From Burkholderia cepacia (GTDB lineage: Bacteria; Pseudomonadota; Gammaproteobacteria; Burkholderiales; Burkholderiaceae): a DNA stretch of 64,000 nucleotides. Position numbers and translations under genes: made by a program. Below the pieces are notes generated by a model. It ran no database searches and was not told where the DNA came from. It saw only the letters and a program-made list of their open reading frames with translations. This document shows positions 8,059 to 17,011 of this stretch, piece after piece; position 1 is the stretch's first letter; every line of letters begins with the position of its first letter. The DNA lies in the NCBI RefSeq assembly GCF_029962485.1, contig NZ_CP073639.1, positions 744,001 to 808,000 of the forward strand, given 5' to 3'.

Positions 8059-10743
8059 TCAGTGCGCGCCGGCCTGGCCCAGTCGCATGGCAGAAGGCGA
8101 CGTGCCTGCCGTCATGCGTGTGTAGTCCGCGTTCGGCCCGGACGGCGGCGTCAGGTTGTCGGCGGCCGCCCATTGCGTCGGCGTCGCGGACAGCGCGTAG
8201 GTCATCGTCCCGCCGTTGGCGATCGTGCCCAGCGGCAGCCACGAACCCGCATAGTCCGCGCCGTTGACCTTCAGCGACCGGATATACGCGAACGACGGAT
8301 GACCCGATGCGTCCATCGCGACCTGCTTGTCGCTATCGAGCCGCAGCGTCTTGCCGTTGCCGAGCCAGACGGTGATCCCGCCGAACTGCGGCGTGGACAA
8401 CGCGAGCCCGGCTTCCGACGGAATGACCGGGAACATGCCGAGCGCGGCCCACACGTACCAGCTCGACGTCGCGCCCATGTCGTCGTTGCCCGGCAGGCCG
8501 TCTCGCGCGGTCGTGAACGACTTCGACATGATGATCGGCAGGATGTACTGCGCGCCGCTCGGCTGGCCGGCCCAGTTGTATCCCCACGGCGACTGGAACG
8601 ACGGTTCGTTACCGATGTACAGGTTGGTGGACGATTCGCCGCCGTTCAGGTCGGCGGAGCCCGGCACGGTCGAGAACGGCGTCGTGATCGCGAACAGGTT
8701 GTTCAGCCGCGTGACGGCCGCCTGCTTGCCGCCGATCGCGTCGATCAGCGCGGTCCAGTCCTGCGCGAAGGTCCAGAAGTAGTTCGGTTCCGTCGATTCG
8801 TGGAACGAACCCTGCACGAGCGTACCCAGCGTGCCGGGCGCGGAACCGGACGGCGGTGCATTGCGCGCGGCGATCACCTTGTTCGTGTAGTCGAAGATGT
8901 TGCGCCACCATCCCGCCCGCGTGTACAGCGTGCCGATGTTGTCCGGCGTCACGCCGACCGACGGCGCGTTCAGCACGCTGGCCGGCAGCGCCTGCAGGAA
9001 CGCCGCGGCCGAGCGGTCGCTCAGCACGCGCTCGATCGTCGCGGACGACGAATGGCCGTCGTCGCTTTGCGACAGGTAGTGGGCCGTCAGGAAATTGGCG
9101 AGCCCCGCCGCACTCGTGCGGTCGTTGCAGGCACTCGACGGATCGAACACCGACTGCTTCGTCAGACGCGCAGCCGACACCAGGTCGAAATCGGTCGCGC
9201 CGAACTTGTATGCGCCGGCAATCACGTTCAATGCGTTGTCGCCGGCCATCGGCGTCGAGTCGTCGCTGCCGTCGACCCAATGCGGGAAGGCTCCGCACTG
9301 CAATGCGTCGACGACAAGCGACTGCATCATGTCGCTCGATTCCTTCGGCGCGAGCATCGCCAGCAGCTGCGCCTGCGACCGGTACGTGTCCCACAGCGAG
9401 AAGCCCGTGTAGTGATCGCCTGCGCCGCCCTGCGAACCGTCGGCGCGCCGGAACGCGTAGTCGCCGACCTTCGCCGTCGCGCGCGGCGGGATCGTGCCGG
9501 TCTGGTCGACCGACTTCGGATAGCTGCCGTCCGCGTTCCTCGCCTGACGCATGCTGCGGAATTCGCCGTTCGCGTCGCTGTAGAGCGTCGGCGTGCCGAA
9601 CACGCGATAGAGCGCGGTATAGAACTTCGTGAGGTTCGCCTTCTGCGTCGCATCGAGCGAAGACGGATTCGCGGCCTGGTCGATCTGGATCGTGTTGAGC
9701 CGGTCGTTCCACAAGCCGGACGCGTTCGTCCGTGCGTCGTCGAACGCGAGCTTTTCACCCTCGCCCTTCAGGTTGGCCTGTGCATTCCGGATGCTGACGG
9801 ACGAGATCCCGACTTTCACGGTCACCGTCCTGTCCGCATCGGTCAGGTCGAACTGCAGCGTCGCCGCGCCGTTACTGGCCGTGTTCACCGACGACGCGCC
9901 GGCCTGCTTGCGCAGCGGCTTGTCGAAGGTCGCGTAGAAATACACGGGCGCATTCCATACCGTGCCGTACGGCGTGCAGAATGCCGGCGCCACGGCCTGC
10001 CCGCTCAGCGACTTGCCGTCGCTCGCGAGCGCCAGCGAGACGTTGTTCGCGGTGACTTTCGTGCTGCCCGAATCGCTGTTGCCGTTCAGCTTCGCATCGA
10101 TCGAGAAGAAGCCCTTGTCCTTGTTCGTGTACGTGAAGCGCGCGATGCCGGAGCGCGCCGTCGCGCTCAGCTCCGTCACGATACCGTTCGCGAGGCGCAC
10201 CTTGTAATACCCCGGCTGGGCCGTTTCGTCCGCATAGCTGTACCCGACGCCGATCGGCCGGCCGCCCGACGCCACCGCGGTCGCCGCATCGGTCGGCAGC
10301 ATTGCGACCGTACCCTGCCCCGGGCAGCCGACGCCGCTCAGGTGCGTGACGCTGAAGAAGTCGATCGTGCCGCCCGAGCCGCCCGACGACAGGTAGCCGC
10401 CCGAGCCGTTGAAGTTGTAGCGCGGCGTGTTCGGCCCGAAGTTCACCATGCCGAACGGCACCATCGCACCCGGGCTCACGTTGCCCGCGTAGCCGGAATC
10501 CGCATTGACCTGCGTGCCGATGAGCGGGTTGACGAACTGGGTCAGCTGCATATTGATGCGCTTGGGCGGCGCCGGTTGGCCCGGCTGCGACGGCTGGGAT
10601 GGCCCAGAGGTCGGCGGCACCGTCGACGGGGTGTCTCCCGCGCCGTTGGTGGCCGTCGTAACGCTGCTCACGTCGTCGCCGCCACATGCGGCGAGCGCTG
10701 CACAGGTCAGCGCAGCGACGAGCAAGAATCGTGGATTGTTCAT
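8059..10743 (-). CDS. Glycoside hydrolase family 92 lipoprotein (alpha-mannosidase)
   Basis: 894 residues from the ATG at 10743, chosen because it begins a lipoprotein signal (MNNPRFLLVAALTCAALAAC, lipobox Cys20); an upstream in-frame ATG would bury the signal. GH92 hallmarks: the N-terminal NPLIGT and PFGMVNFGPNT region, SVTHLSGVGC, and the C-terminal block NDDMGATSSWYVWAALGMFP containing the family's conserved acidic residues. GH92 enzymes are Ca-dependent exo-alpha-mannosidases, mostly alpha-1,2, acting on mannans and high-mannose N-glycans. Lipid anchoring and the GH2 gene behind suggest stepwise trimming of alpha- then beta-linked mannose in the periplasm or at the surface. No clear ribosome-binding site precedes the ATG. 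Confidence 0.9.
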   Translation of the reverse strand: MNNPRFLLVAALTCAALAACGGDDVSSVTTATNGAGDTPSTVPPTSGPSQPSQPGQPAPPKRINMQLTQFVNPLIGTQVNADSGYAGNVSPGAMVPFGMVNFGPNTPRYNFNGSGGYLSSGGSGGTIDFFSVTHLSGVGCPGQGTVAMLPTDAATAVASGGRPIGVGYSYADETAQPGYYKVRLANGIVTELSATARSGIARFTYTNKDKGFFSIDAKLNGNSDSGSTKVTANNVSLALASDGKSLSGQAVAPAFCTPYGTVWNAPVYFYATFDKPLRKQAGASSVNTASNGAATLQFDLTDADRTVTVKVGISSVSIRNAQANLKGEGEKLAFDDARTNASGLWNDRLNTIQIDQAANPSSLDATQKANLTKFYTALYRVFGTPTLYSDANGEFRSMRQARNADGSYPKSVDQTGTIPPRATAKVGDYAFRRADGSQGGAGDHYTGFSLWDTYRSQAQLLAMLAPKESSDMMQSLVVDALQCGAFPHWVDGSDDSTPMAGDNALNVIAGAYKFGATDFDLVSAARLTKQSVFDPSSACNDRTSAAGLANFLTAHYLSQSDDGHSSSATIERVLSDRSAAAFLQALPASVLNAPSVGVTPDNIGTLYTRAGWWRNIFDYTNKVIAARNAPPSGSAPGTLGTLVQGSFHESTEPNYFWTFAQDWTALIDAIGGKQAAVTRLNNLFAITTPFSTVPGSADLNGGESSTNLYIGNEPSFQSPWGYNWAGQPSGAQYILPIIMSKSFTTARDGLPGNDDMGATSSWYVWAALGMFPVIPSEAGLALSTPQFGGITVWLGNGKTLRLDSDKQVAMDASGHPSFAYIRSLKVNGADYAGSWLPLGTIANGGTMTYALSATPTQWAAADNLTPPSGPNADYTRMTAGTSPSAMRLGQAGAH

Positions 10744-11166
10744 TTTTTGATTAGTACCGTTAATTAAAACGATTAATCCGGCGCCGACGATAGTCCGAGG
10801 CGCCGCCATGCTTGTTGCCTGGCGCGACGCCGCATGCCATCCAAGCGACGTGGCGCCGATTTCCACATGCATGTACGCAGCGACGATCGTTGCTGCCACA
10901 ACCGTCGCCCCCTCCTCCTGTTTCCGGGAATGTCACATGCTTCCCGGGGGCTTACAGTGCCGCAACAACTGTTTATTCACTACAGGAAGTTTCCCGAATT
11001 TTCAGTTTGTTTAACTAAACACTCGGGCGTTAAGTGGCTTTGGGTACAAATTGCCACCATTTGTTGCATTGCAGCGCCCGCGCAGAAGGGCGTGCATCGA
11101 CGGGCGCCCGGCGAATCCGGGCGCCGCATGAACTCACGGAGAGGAACGAGCGGGATGCCGTGCGCG
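10744..11166. other. Intergenic region upstream of GH92; AT-rich, possible operators
   Basis: About 420 bases, clearly more AT-rich than the flanks. Two related sites are visible: GTTTAACTAAAC at 11009-11020 and GTTAATTAAAAC at 10759-10770, the second just upstream of the GH92 start. Both look like imperfect operators of a LacI- or GntR-like regulator, but no such regulator gene is in the window. No convincing reading frame was found. Confidence 0.35.
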
Positions 11167-12354
11167 TCAGCGCGGCAGCGTCCTCAACGACGACGGCCCG
11201 CCCGTCAGCGCGATTCGCTTGCCCGTATCGCGCAGCTTGCCGCCTTCCACCGCATACAGTGCAAGCTGCCGTTCGACGTTGAATTGCACGATCACGTGCC
11301 GGCTGTCGGCGGTAAACACGATGCCTTGCGCGGCCTCGCCGCCGGGCAACTCGCTCACCTTCACGGCCTGCCCGTCGCGGATCGCGAACAGCAGCACCTT
11401 GCCGAGCTTGTGGCGGCCCGGGTTGTCCGGCGTCAGGTTCGAGCCGTCCATCGCCTGCACCGCGATCCATTTCCCGTCCGGCGAGATCGCGACGCCTTCC
11501 GGCAGCGACGGCACCGTCAGGTACTGGACCGTGCGGAACGGCACGCGCGATACGTCGATCAGCGCGATCGAATCGGCATCGCCCGCGAGCGTGCCCGTAT
11601 AACCCGGCAGCCCCGCAAGCCCCACGTTGCTGACGACGGCCCAGCGGTTGTCGCCCGACACGTCGATCGTGTAGGGCGCGACGCCCGTGCTCAGGCGCGT
11701 GCCGCTGTCGGTCACCTTGCCGTCGTCGACGTTCAGCACCGCGACGCCCTGCTCGTCGCGCAGCGACACGAGCGCGTGCTTGCCGTCGTGGGTGAAGCTG
11801 ATCCCGGCCAGCCGCTTCTTGCCGATCTTCAGGTTGCCGTCGAGTGTCACCTGCGTGCCGTCGATGCGCAGGATCGACACGCTGCCGTCGACATTGGCGA
11901 CGAGCGCGAGCCGGCCCGATCGGTCGATCGCGATCCCTTGCGGATGCGAGCCGAGCTCGATGCGCGTGATCGCGGGCGGCGCGGCGTCGAGCTTCACGAC
12001 CTGCAGGAACGTGTCGAACACGAGCTGCTTCGCGGCCGTGTCGTAGCGCGTCGGCGCGCCGACGAGCGCGAGCTTCGCGTCGGGCGTGATCGCGACGGCC
12101 TGTGGCGGCCCCTGGATGCCGTTCTCGACGTCGACCTGCAGTGCGACCTTCGGCGGGAACGTGCTCGCGTCGAGCAGCGTCAGCGTGTCGGCGGGCGGAG
12201 AAGGCAGATAGGTGTCACGGCCCTCGACACGCTGATACTTGCCGTCGTTACCGGACACGATCCAGTCGGCGGCGTGTACGGCAACGGCCGTCGTGGCGAG
12301 GGTCAGCGCGGCGAGCAGGCGCGCGCTGCGCAGGCGGAAGGGATTCGAATGCAT
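11167..12354 (-). CDS. Exported YncE/lactonase-like beta-propeller protein
   Basis: 395 residues from the ATG at 12354, with GGAGAA about 8 bases ahead. Residues 1-29 form a signal peptide ending AVHAAD, so the protein is periplasmic or secreted. The rest is repeated beta-propeller blades of the type (A/V)ITPDAKLALVG, GIAIDRSGRLALVAN, GISFTHDGKHALVSL and GVAISPDGKWIAVQ, as in YncE and the 6-phosphogluconolactonase-like fold. No catalytic motif can be named; such proteins bind ligands, DNA or metals, or act as lactonases. It lies between the glycosidases and the M81 peptidase gene on the same strand but with gaps over 100 bases, so it is probably a separate unit. Confidence 0.75.
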   Translation of the reverse strand: MHSNPFRLRSARLLAALTLATTAVAVHAADWIVSGNDGKYQRVEGRDTYLPSPPADTLTLLDASTFPPKVALQVDVENGIQGPPQAVAITPDAKLALVGAPTRYDTAAKQLVFDTFLQVVKLDAAPPAITRIELGSHPQGIAIDRSGRLALVANVDGSVSILRIDGTQVTLDGNLKIGKKRLAGISFTHDGKHALVSLRDEQGVAVLNVDDGKVTDSGTRLSTGVAPYTIDVSGDNRWAVVSNVGLAGLPGYTGTLAGDADSIALIDVSRVPFRTVQYLTVPSLPEGVAISPDGKWIAVQAMDGSNLTPDNPGRHKLGKVLLFAIRDGQAVKVSELPGGEAAQGIVFTADSRHVIVQFNVERQLALYAVEGGKLRDTGKRIALTGGPSSLRTLPR

Positions 12355-12476
12355 GGCGGTCGGTTCTCCGGATCGGTTGCGGACGCAATGGATGGCACGA
12401 CCCTGCTGCTCGACGGGTCGATGCCATCGCATGATGCCGGAAAGCGCGCAAATCCGGCGTCTCGCGTCGCGGTCCG

Positions 12477-13979
12477 TCACGCTGCCGATCGCGCGCCCGG
12501 CTCCCATTGTGCGACATCGTCGAGCGGATAAACCGGCCGCGCGAGCCGCTCGTAGCGGAACAGCCCGTAGTCCGAGCCCGTCACGCCGCGGCTGTCGCAC
12601 TCGACCAGCGCGGCCGCGATCGGCACGAACACCGGCCGGCAATACATCCGCGACTTCAGCAGCAGGAAGCGCGCGCGGCGCGGATCGACGCCGACACTCT
12701 CGAACACGCCGAGATCCCAAGGTTCCTGCGTGCGCTCGGTGATGACGAGCGTGGCCGCGCCGATGTCGAGCACGGCCGCGCGGCCCATGTACGCGCGCTG
12801 CCCCGTGTACGTCGGCCCCGTGATCACGTATTCGCCGTCGGTGATCGCGCGCACGACGCCCGTCGCACGGAACGGTTCGCGCCGCACGCCGCCATGTGAC
12901 GGCAGCCGGTTGCCGACCGGCACCGTGACCGTCGCACCGACGCCCGCGTCGATCAGCGCCGCGACGGCTTCGGGGTCGCACAACGGCCCGCTGACGATGC
13001 CGTCGAGCCCGTGCGCGAGCGCAGCCTCGAGCAGGTCCATCGTGTCGCACGGGCCGCCCGACATGCAGTTGTCGCCGTGATCGAGCATCAGTACGGGGCG
13101 GTCCGCGCCACGTGCGAGCGCCGCCGCCTGCGTGACCGATTCGTCGAGCGGCGCGCTGCGATAGACAAACTCGTCGCGCGCGTCCCAGATCTGCCGCGCG
13201 ATGCGCTCGGCGACCGCGTCGGCCGCGGCGCGGTCGCCGTCGGCGACCACGACGACGCTGATGCACGGCGCGGGAATGTCCGCGAGCGAGAACCCGGGAA
13301 GCACCGATACCGCCAGCATCCCGTCGGCCTCGGCCGCACGAGCGGCCTCCACCGCGCGCCGCATCGCGCCTTCGGCGCTCGCGCTGAGCAGCGTCGACGT
13401 CATCAGCGGCGGTCGCCGCCATGCGAGCACCGGCCGTGCACGACCGTGGATCCGGTCGAGCAGCACGCGCGCCGCATGCTCGCCCGTCTCGTACATGTCG
13501 ACATGCGGATAAGTCTTGAAGCTGACGATCACGTCCGCATGGTCGATCATCTTCTGCGTGACGTTCGCGTGCAGGTCGAGCGCGACCGCGATCGGCGCGT
13601 CGGGCAGCGCCGCGCGCACGCGCGCGAGCAGGTCGCCCTCGCCGTCCGCGCTCTGCTCGGCGACCATCGCGCCGTGCAGGTCGAGCATCACCGCGTCGCA
13701 ACCGGGCGCGGCCGCGACGATCGCGTCGCAGATTGCCGCATACGCGTCGGCCGCGACCGGCCCGCTCGGGTTCGCGGCCGCCGACACGGGCGTCACGATG
13801 TCGGCGCCTTCGCGCGCGGCCGCGTCGATGAACGCGGCCATCGCCGTGCGCATCCCGTGGTTCGCGCGATACGCCTCCTCGCCCCAGTCGGGGCCGTTGC
13901 GGCCGAACGCGGCAAGCGGCGTCGGCACCGGCGAGAACGTGTTGGTCTCGTGGTTCATCCGGGCGATCAGGATCTTCAT
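12477..13979 (-). CDS. M81 family metallopeptidase (MlrC-like)
   Basis: 500 residues from the ATG at 13979 (MKILIARMNHETNTFSPV), preceded by a GGGAGG ribosome-binding site. The start is the conserved M81/DUF1485 N-terminus with the metal ligand pair in NHETN. Further likely metal or active-site residues lie in DLHGAMV and DLHANVT, in HVDMYETGEHA, and in LDHGDNCMSGGP. A C-terminal MlrC domain follows (FRATGVVRAITDGEYVITGP). MlrC was named for the final peptide-cleaving step of microcystin degradation, but most M81 members occur in amine or small-molecule catabolic clusters and have unknown substrates. Next to aldehyde dehydrogenase, aminotransferase and permease genes, a role in breaking an amide bond of the imported compound is plausible. 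Confidence 0.85.
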   Translation of the reverse strand: MKILIARMNHETNTFSPVPTPLAAFGRNGPDWGEEAYRANHGMRTAMAAFIDAAAREGADIVTPVSAAANPSGPVAADAYAAICDAIVAAAPGCDAVMLDLHGAMVAEQSADGEGDLLARVRAALPDAPIAVALDLHANVTQKMIDHADVIVSFKTYPHVDMYETGEHAARVLLDRIHGRARPVLAWRRPPLMTSTLLSASAEGAMRRAVEAARAAEADGMLAVSVLPGFSLADIPAPCISVVVVADGDRAAADAVAERIARQIWDARDEFVYRSAPLDESVTQAAALARGADRPVLMLDHGDNCMSGGPCDTMDLLEAALAHGLDGIVSGPLCDPEAVAALIDAGVGATVTVPVGNRLPSHGGVRREPFRATGVVRAITDGEYVITGPTYTGQRAYMGRAAVLDIGAATLVITERTQEPWDLGVFESVGVDPRRARFLLLKSRMYCRPVFVPIAAALVECDSRGVTGSDYGLFRYERLARPVYPLDDVAQWEPGARSAA

Positions 13980-14060
13980 TACGCGCGGCCCTCCCCGCAC
14001 ATGCCGTCGTTCATCTGCGAAACCTGCATCGTCGACCTCCTCGCAATCGATCAAAAGGTA

Positions 14061-14080
14061 CGGCGTCCCGCAGGACGCCG
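14061..14080 (-). terminator. Rho-independent-type terminator after aldehyde dehydrogenase gene
   Basis: Perfect 8-bp stem, CGGCGTCC and GGACGCCG, with a 4-base loop. On the minus strand it is followed by TACCTTTTGAT, a short T-rich tract. It lies 28 bases behind the dehydrogenase stop and ahead of the M81 gene, so it would separate the two. Confidence 0.55.
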
Positions 14081-14108
14081 TCACCCGGTCAGCGCGCTTG
14101 CGCGCCGC

Positions 14109-15533
14109 TCAAGCGTACCCCGTCGTGCCCTTCGTCTCCAGATATTCGACGAGACCGAACTCCGCATACTCGCGCCCGTTGCCCGAACGCTTGTAACCGC
14201 CGAACGGCGCGGCCGGGTTCCACGCCGGGTAATTGATGTGGACGTTGCCGACCCGCAGCCTTGCCGCGACGCGGCGTGCCCGCTCGAGATCCTTCGACTG
14301 CACGTAAGCCGCGAGCCCGTAGACCGAATCGTTCGCGAGCGCGACGGCTTCTTCTTCGGTCCGGTAGGTCATGATCGCCAGCACCGGCCCGAAGATCTCC
14401 TCGGTCGCGATCGTCATGTCCGGCGTGACGTTCGAGAACACCGTCGGCCGCACGTAGAACCCGTCGCCAAGCCCTTCCGGGCGCCCGGGGCCGCCGGCGA
14501 CGAGCGTTGCGCCTTCCTCGATCCCGAGCCGGATGAAGTGCTGGATGCGGTCGAACTGCGTACGGCTGACGACCGGCCCGATGCCGGTTTCCGTCGAACG
14601 CGGATCGCCGACGACGGTACGTTCCGCTTCGCGCCGCGCCGCCTGCTCGGCCAGCGCCAGATGATCGACATGCACAAGCATGCGCGTCGGCGCATTGCAC
14701 GACTGGCCGCTGTTGCTGAAGCAGCTGCGCGCGCCGCGCGTGACGGCATCCTCGATATCGGCGTCGGGCAGGATCAGGTTCGGGCTCTTGCTTCCAAGCT
14801 CCTGGTGCACGCGCTTCACGGTATCGGCGGCAGCCTTCGCGACCTCGACACCGGCGCGCGTCGAGCCCGTGAACGACACCATGTCGATATCCGGGTGCCG
14901 CGACAGCGCATCGCCCACTTCATGCCCGTAGCCATGCACGAGGTTGAACACGCCGGGCGGCACACCGGCTTCGTGCAGGATCTCCGCGAACAGGATCGCG
15001 CTGAACGGCGCGATCTCGCTCGGCTTGAGCACCATCGTGCAACCGGCGGCGAGCGCCGGCGCGACCTTGCAGACGATCTGGTTGATCGGCCAGTTCCACG
15101 GCGTGATCAGCGCGCACACGCCGATCGGTTCGTGCGACACCAGTAGCGCATCGGTCTGCGTGCTGAAACGGAACGACTGCAGCGCACGGATCGTCTGTTC
15201 GAGGTGCGCGGTGCCGACGGCGGCCTGCGCCGCGCGCGCAAACGCGATCGGCGCGCCCATTTCCTGACTGATCGTCTGCGCGACCGCTTCGTAGCGGCGC
15301 TGGTAGATCTCGAGCACGCGCTTCAACAGCGCGACGCGCTCGTCCACGGACCAGCGCGAGTACGTGTCGAAAGCCTGTTTCGCCGCGCCGACCGCGCGAT
15401 CGACGTCGGCCGCGACGCCGATCCTGAGTTGCGCATACGGTCGCGCGGTGGCCGGGTCGATCACGTCGATCGATCGTGCATCGGCCGGATCGAGCCACTG
15501 GCCGTCAATATAGGACTGTTGCGAGGTTCGCAT
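14109..15533 (-). CDS. NAD(P)-dependent aldehyde dehydrogenase
   Basis: 474 residues, usual length for the superfamily. Key residues are all present: Asn147 in ITPWNWP, Lys170 in MVLKPSE, the general base Glu245 in HQELGSKSPN, and catalytic Cys279 in FSNSGQSCNAPTR. The FTGST Rossmann turn is at about 221-225. It oxidises an aldehyde to the acid with NAD(P). Only 30 bases separate it from the aminotransferase gene upstream, so the two should act in order: the transaminase makes an aldehyde from an omega-amine and this enzyme oxidises it. The substrate is not defined by sequence; polyamine- or omega-amino-acid-derived aldehydes fit the context. Confidence 0.9.
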   Translation of the reverse strand: MRTSQQSYIDGQWLDPADARSIDVIDPATARPYAQLRIGVAADVDRAVGAAKQAFDTYSRWSVDERVALLKRVLEIYQRRYEAVAQTISQEMGAPIAFARAAQAAVGTAHLEQTIRALQSFRFSTQTDALLVSHEPIGVCALITPWNWPINQIVCKVAPALAAGCTMVLKPSEIAPFSAILFAEILHEAGVPPGVFNLVHGYGHEVGDALSRHPDIDMVSFTGSTRAGVEVAKAAADTVKRVHQELGSKSPNLILPDADIEDAVTRGARSCFSNSGQSCNAPTRMLVHVDHLALAEQAARREAERTVVGDPRSTETGIGPVVSRTQFDRIQHFIRLGIEEGATLVAGGPGRPEGLGDGFYVRPTVFSNVTPDMTIATEEIFGPVLAIMTYRTEEEAVALANDSVYGLAAYVQSKDLERARRVAARLRVGNVHINYPAWNPAAPFGGYKRSGNGREYAEFGLVEYLETKGTTGYA

Positions 15534-15563
15534 CGAATGCTCCTGAAATGAAGAACGCAGCGC

Positions 15564-16961
15564 TCAGCGCGTCGCCCGTGCGTAGGTGTCGACGAGGATG
15601 TCGCGGATCTTCGCGACGAACCATACGATCTCGTCGCGCGACATCACGAGCGGCGGCGAGAACTGCACGATCGGCGTGCCTTCGTGATCGACACCGGCCC
15701 GGCACAGCAGCCCCGCATCGAAGATCGCGGGCGCGAGCAGTGTCGACACGAACGCCTGCGCACTGATGCCGGCCGACCAGCGGCGCGCGGCCTTGTCGGT
15801 CACGAGTTCGAGTGAGTAGTGGTAGCCGTCGCCGCGCACGTCGCCGACGCACGGCAGTTCGAGCAGCCCGTCGAGCGTCTGGCGGAATACGGCTTCGTTG
15901 TCGCGGACGTTCTCGAGTACGCGTTCGCGCGCCATGATCTCGAGGTTCGCGAGCGCTGCCGTGCATGCGACCGGATGGCCGCCGTACGTTGCGCCGTGCA
16001 GGAACATCTGCTGTGGCCCGTCGAGCACCGTATCGACGACCGCGTCGCTCGCGATCACGCCGCCGAGCGGCACGTAGCCCGATGCAATGCCTTTCGCGAA
16101 CGTGATGATGTCCGGCTTCAGCCCGTAGCGCGCCGACCCGAAATATTCGCCGAGCCGGCCGAACCCGCAGATCACCTCGTCCGCGACGAGCAGCACGCCG
16201 TGCCGGTCGCAGATGTCGCGCAGCCCTGCCGCGTAGCCGGCCGGCGGCGTCAGGCTGCCGCCCGCATTCTGCAGCGGCTCGACGACGATCGCGGCCACCG
16301 TATCCGCCCCCTCCTGCACGATCAACGATTCAATCTCGTCGAGCAGGTGGCGCGTGAACTGCGCTTCCGTCTCGCCCGCCGGGCGGCCGTAGCGCTTCGT
16401 ATTGCCCACGTGCCGCACGCCCGACATCAGCGGTTCGAAATGCTTGCGGAAGTTCGTCATCCCGTTCAGCGCGAGCGCACCGAACGACGTGCCGTGATAC
16501 GCGACGCGACGCGCGATGAACTTGCGCCGCTGTGGCTCGCCGCGCGACTGGTGATACTGGCGCACCAGCTTGATCGCCGATTCGTTCGACTCCGAACCGC
16601 TCGACGTGAAGAACACGCGGTTCAGGCCTTCGGGTGCGAGCGCCGCGAGCTTGTGCGCGAGCCGAATCGCCGGCTCGTGGCCGACACCCCAGTTGGTCGC
16701 GAACGGCAGCCGCACCATCTGCTCGCGGATCGCGTCGCCGATCTCCGCGCCGTGGCTGTAGCCGACCTGCACGCAATACAGCCCGGCCAGCCCGTCGAAA
16801 TAGCGCTTGCCGTTGCGATCGACGAGCCAGCAGCCTTCGCCGCGGTCGAACACGGTCAGCGTGTTCTCGCGGTACGCATCGGCATGCGTGAAATGCATCA
16901 GCAGATGGCGCTTGCCGAGCGCCTGCAGGTCCGCATCGAGATTGACGTCAACAGCGTTCAT
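15564..16961 (-). CDS. Class-III (omega) aminotransferase
   Basis: 465 residues with the complete class-III PLP fold. The PLP phosphate loop is TSSGSESNE (about 119-127), the aromatic stacker lies in AYHGTSFGALALNG, the PLP-ring Asp is Asp261 in LLVADEVICGFGR, and the Schiff-base Lys is Lys290 in ITFAKGIASGYVPLGG. Such enzymes move the amino group of an omega-amino acid or diamine to pyruvate or 2-oxoglutarate. It is sandwiched between an APC permease (50 bases upstream) and an aldehyde dehydrogenase (30 bases downstream), a transport-transaminate-oxidise order typical of amine use. Taurine, beta-alanine and polyamines are all possible substrates. Confidence 0.9.
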   Translation of the reverse strand: MNAVDVNLDADLQALGKRHLLMHFTHADAYRENTLTVFDRGEGCWLVDRNGKRYFDGLAGLYCVQVGYSHGAEIGDAIREQMVRLPFATNWGVGHEPAIRLAHKLAALAPEGLNRVFFTSSGSESNESAIKLVRQYHQSRGEPQRRKFIARRVAYHGTSFGALALNGMTNFRKHFEPLMSGVRHVGNTKRYGRPAGETEAQFTRHLLDEIESLIVQEGADTVAAIVVEPLQNAGGSLTPPAGYAAGLRDICDRHGVLLVADEVICGFGRLGEYFGSARYGLKPDIITFAKGIASGYVPLGGVIASDAVVDTVLDGPQQMFLHGATYGGHPVACTAALANLEIMARERVLENVRDNEAVFRQTLDGLLELPCVGDVRGDGYHYSLELVTDKAARRWSAGISAQAFVSTLLAPAIFDAGLLCRAGVDHEGTPIVQFSPPLVMSRDEIVWFVAKIRDILVDTYARATR

Positions 16962-17011
16962 GGGTCACTCCTCCTTCAGGGTTTCAGAACCGGCGCCGCG
17001 CGGCCGGTCAT

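Noticed and set aside
8008..10767. Open frame of over 900 codons opposite the GH92 gene
   Set aside because: Arg-rich shadow of the GH92 coding strand; no recognisable domain. The GH92 frame has signal, family blocks and catalytic motifs.
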